This document shows, in pieces, positions 38,772 through 39,979 of a stretch of DNA of 39,979 nt. Below the pieces are notes generated by a model that made no database searches, was not told the origin of the DNA, and worked only from the letters and a program-made list of their open reading frames with translations. The stretch is taken from the NCBI GenBank assembly GCA_021809105.1, contig JAKBAM010000022.1, forward strand, positions 1-39,979. The letters run 5' to 3'. The stretch is from Actinomycetes bacterium (GTDB lineage: Bacteria; Actinomycetota; Acidimicrobiia; Acidimicrobiales; Palsa-688). The translations under genes and the position numbers were made by a program. How positions within the stretch are numbered: the stretch's first letter is position 1; each line of letters begins with the position of its first letter.

Positions 38772-39979
38772 GTGGCAACAACCTTCGCCTATAAGGTCCG
38801 CGATCACGCCGGCAAGGTCGTCAGCGGGACGCTCGACGCTGACAGCACGTCCCTCGTCGCCAACAAGCTGCGGGAGATGGGCTACACGCCCATCGCCATC
38901 GACCAGAAGTCTGCGGTCAGCTTCAAGACCGAGATCATGATCCCTGGCCTCAGTAATCGCGTCAAGCTGAAGGACCTGGCGATCTTCTGCCGCCAGTTCG
39001 CCACCATGATCGACGCCGGGCTCACCCTGCTGCGAAGCTTGGCCATCCTGGGCGACCAGGCTGAGAACAAGTACTTCGCCAAGGTCATCGACGACCTGCG
39101 GTTGGATGTCGAGCAGGGCCTCTCGCTGTCGCAGGCGCTGGCCAAGCACCCCAGGCATTTCTCGAATCTGTTCGTGGCCATGGTCAGGGCCGGGGAGACC
39201 AGCGGCTCGTTGGACAAGACGTTGATCAAGCTGGCTGACACCCTCGAGACCCAAGTCGAACTGCGAGGCAAGATTCGCAGCGCCATGGCCTACCCGGTCG
39301 CGGTCCTGGCCTTGGTCATCTTGATCATGGCGGCGATGCTCCTCTTCATCGTCCCGATCTTCGGGAAGATGTACAAGGACCTAAACGGCACGCTGCCCCT
39401 GCCCACCCGCATTGTGATCGCCGTGTCCCACGTCCTCACCACCTCCCTCCCGATCGTCATCCCCTTGGTCCTGCTCGGCGTGTACCTTTTCCGCCGGTGG
39501 ATCCGCACCGAGAAGGGCGGCGCTACGTGGGACCGGGCCAAGTTGAGGATGCCGGTGTTCGGGAACCTGGTGCAGAAGACGGCGATGGCCCGCTTCTCAG
39601 GCACCTTCTCCACCCTGCTCCGCTCGGGGGTGCCTCTCCTCGACGCCCTCGACATCACCAAGGAGACGGTCGACAACGCGGTAGTGGCCAAGGGCCTCGA
39701 GGCCGTTGCCGACGGCGCCAAGCAAGGTGAGCCGCTGACCCACCGCCTCGGCGACCACCCTGTCTTCCCGTCGATGGTCGTGCAGATGATGTCGGTGGGG
39801 GAGGAGACCGGCGCCCTGGACGACCTCCTCGGTCGGATAGCCATCTTCTTCGAGCAAGAAGTGGCGGCCACTGTGGACGCTTTGACGTCGCTCCTCGAGC
39901 CGCTCATGATCGTCGTGCTCGGTGGAGCCGTCGGGAGCATGGTGATCTCGCTCTACCTTCCGATGTTCAACATCATCAA
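38772..39979 (+). CDS. pilC: Type IV pilus inner-membrane platform protein PilC (GspF family), cut by window end
   Basis: 402 codons are present and no stop is reached. The start MATTFAYKVRDHAGKVVSG and the two GspF domains are seen: LKDLAIFCRQFATMIDAGLTL with LSQALAKHP and VRAGETSGSLD in the first, FSGTFSTLLRSGVPLLDAL with MVVQMMSVGEETGALDDLL in the second. Membrane helices lie near 175-200, 215-240 and at the end (LEPLMIVVLGGAVGSMVI). PilC links the ATPases to the pilus base. GTG 38772 with AGAAAGAGA upstream is the start. The reading ends in LYLPMFNII, near the normal C-terminus, so few residues are missing. Confidence 0.93.
   Translation, partial: MATTFAYKVRDHAGKVVSGTLDADSTSLVANKLREMGYTPIAIDQKSAVSFKTEIMIPGLSNRVKLKDLAIFCRQFATMIDAGLTLLRSLAILGDQAENKYFAKVIDDLRLDVEQGLSLSQALAKHPRHFSNLFVAMVRAGETSGSLDKTLIKLADTLETQVELRGKIRSAMAYPVAVLALVILIMAAMLLFIVPIFGKMYKDLNGTLPLPTRIVIAVSHVLTTSLPIVIPLVLLGVYLFRRWIRTEKGGATWDRAKLRMPVFGNLVQKTAMARFSGTFSTLLRSGVPLLDALDITKETVDNAVVAKGLEAVADGAKQGEPLTHRLGDHPVFPSMVVQMMSVGEETGALDDLLGRIAIFFEQEVAATVDALTSLLEPLMIVVLGGAVGSMVISLYLPMFNII

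Overview
The window is 40 kb of high-GC chromosomal DNA, densely packed and mostly on the plus strand. Gene order (pimA, pdxS-pdxT-yebC, ruvCAB, queA-tgt-yajC-secDF, apt-rel, hisS-rarA, ruvX-mltG-aroE, then type IV pilus genes), the many GTGA/ATGA/TGATG overlaps and the many GTG starts point to an actinobacterium. A DUF4388-PilB-PilT-PilC pilus set beside aroE, and a degenerate M48-like protein before pdxS, suggest a deep-branching class such as Acidimicrobiia. That placement is an inference; no rRNA marker is present. I see no tRNA, rRNA, CRISPR array, insertion sequence or phage gene.

Layout. 35-1198: PimA-like GT4 mannosyltransferase. 1029-5840: an accessory glycoconjugate cluster, with two minus-strand genes (GT-C membrane glycosyltransferase, sugar epimerase) divergent from three plus-strand genes (GT2, TIGR04282/DUF2064 transferase, methyltransferase). 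5935-6657: an M48/HtpX-like protein without its zinc site. 6721-9608: PLP synthase PdxST, YebC and a peroxiredoxin. 9633-11808: RuvCAB. 11836-14279: two translationally coupled minus-strand membrane proteins of unknown function, one an 8-TM protein that looks internally duplicated. 14403-19996: QueA-Tgt-YajC-SecD-SecF, one overlapping operon. 20040-22898: Apt and bifunctional Rel. 22989-23159: a possible small protein. 23195-25770: HisRS and RarA.

25785-30201 is a divergent pair that interrupts a usually conserved neighbourhood: a DHA3-type MFS exporter with a long structured leader (operator-like palindrome at the start site, hairpin, 4-codon leader ORF, second long hairpin), and a membrane GGDEF-EAL cyclic-di-GMP enzyme that seems to start at ATT behind a perfect Shine-Dalgarno sequence. 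30231-33814: two small membrane proteins, RuvX, MltG and AroE; alaS, which often lies between the small membrane proteins and ruvX, is absent. 33862 to the end: type IV pilus genes (DUF4388 protein, PilB, PilT-like ATPase, PilC), with a vapBC toxin-antitoxin module inserted in opposite orientation between pilB and pilT.

Two themes cross the window. First, many genes that begin a transcription unit have a TAnnnT -10 box only 6-9 nt before the start codon, indicating leaderless mRNAs. Second, both pilus ATPases carry an MshEN-type N-terminal domain, known in some homologues to bind c-di-GMP, and a c-di-GMP synthase/phosphodiesterase is encoded about 4.5 kb upstream, suggesting local c-di-GMP control of pili.
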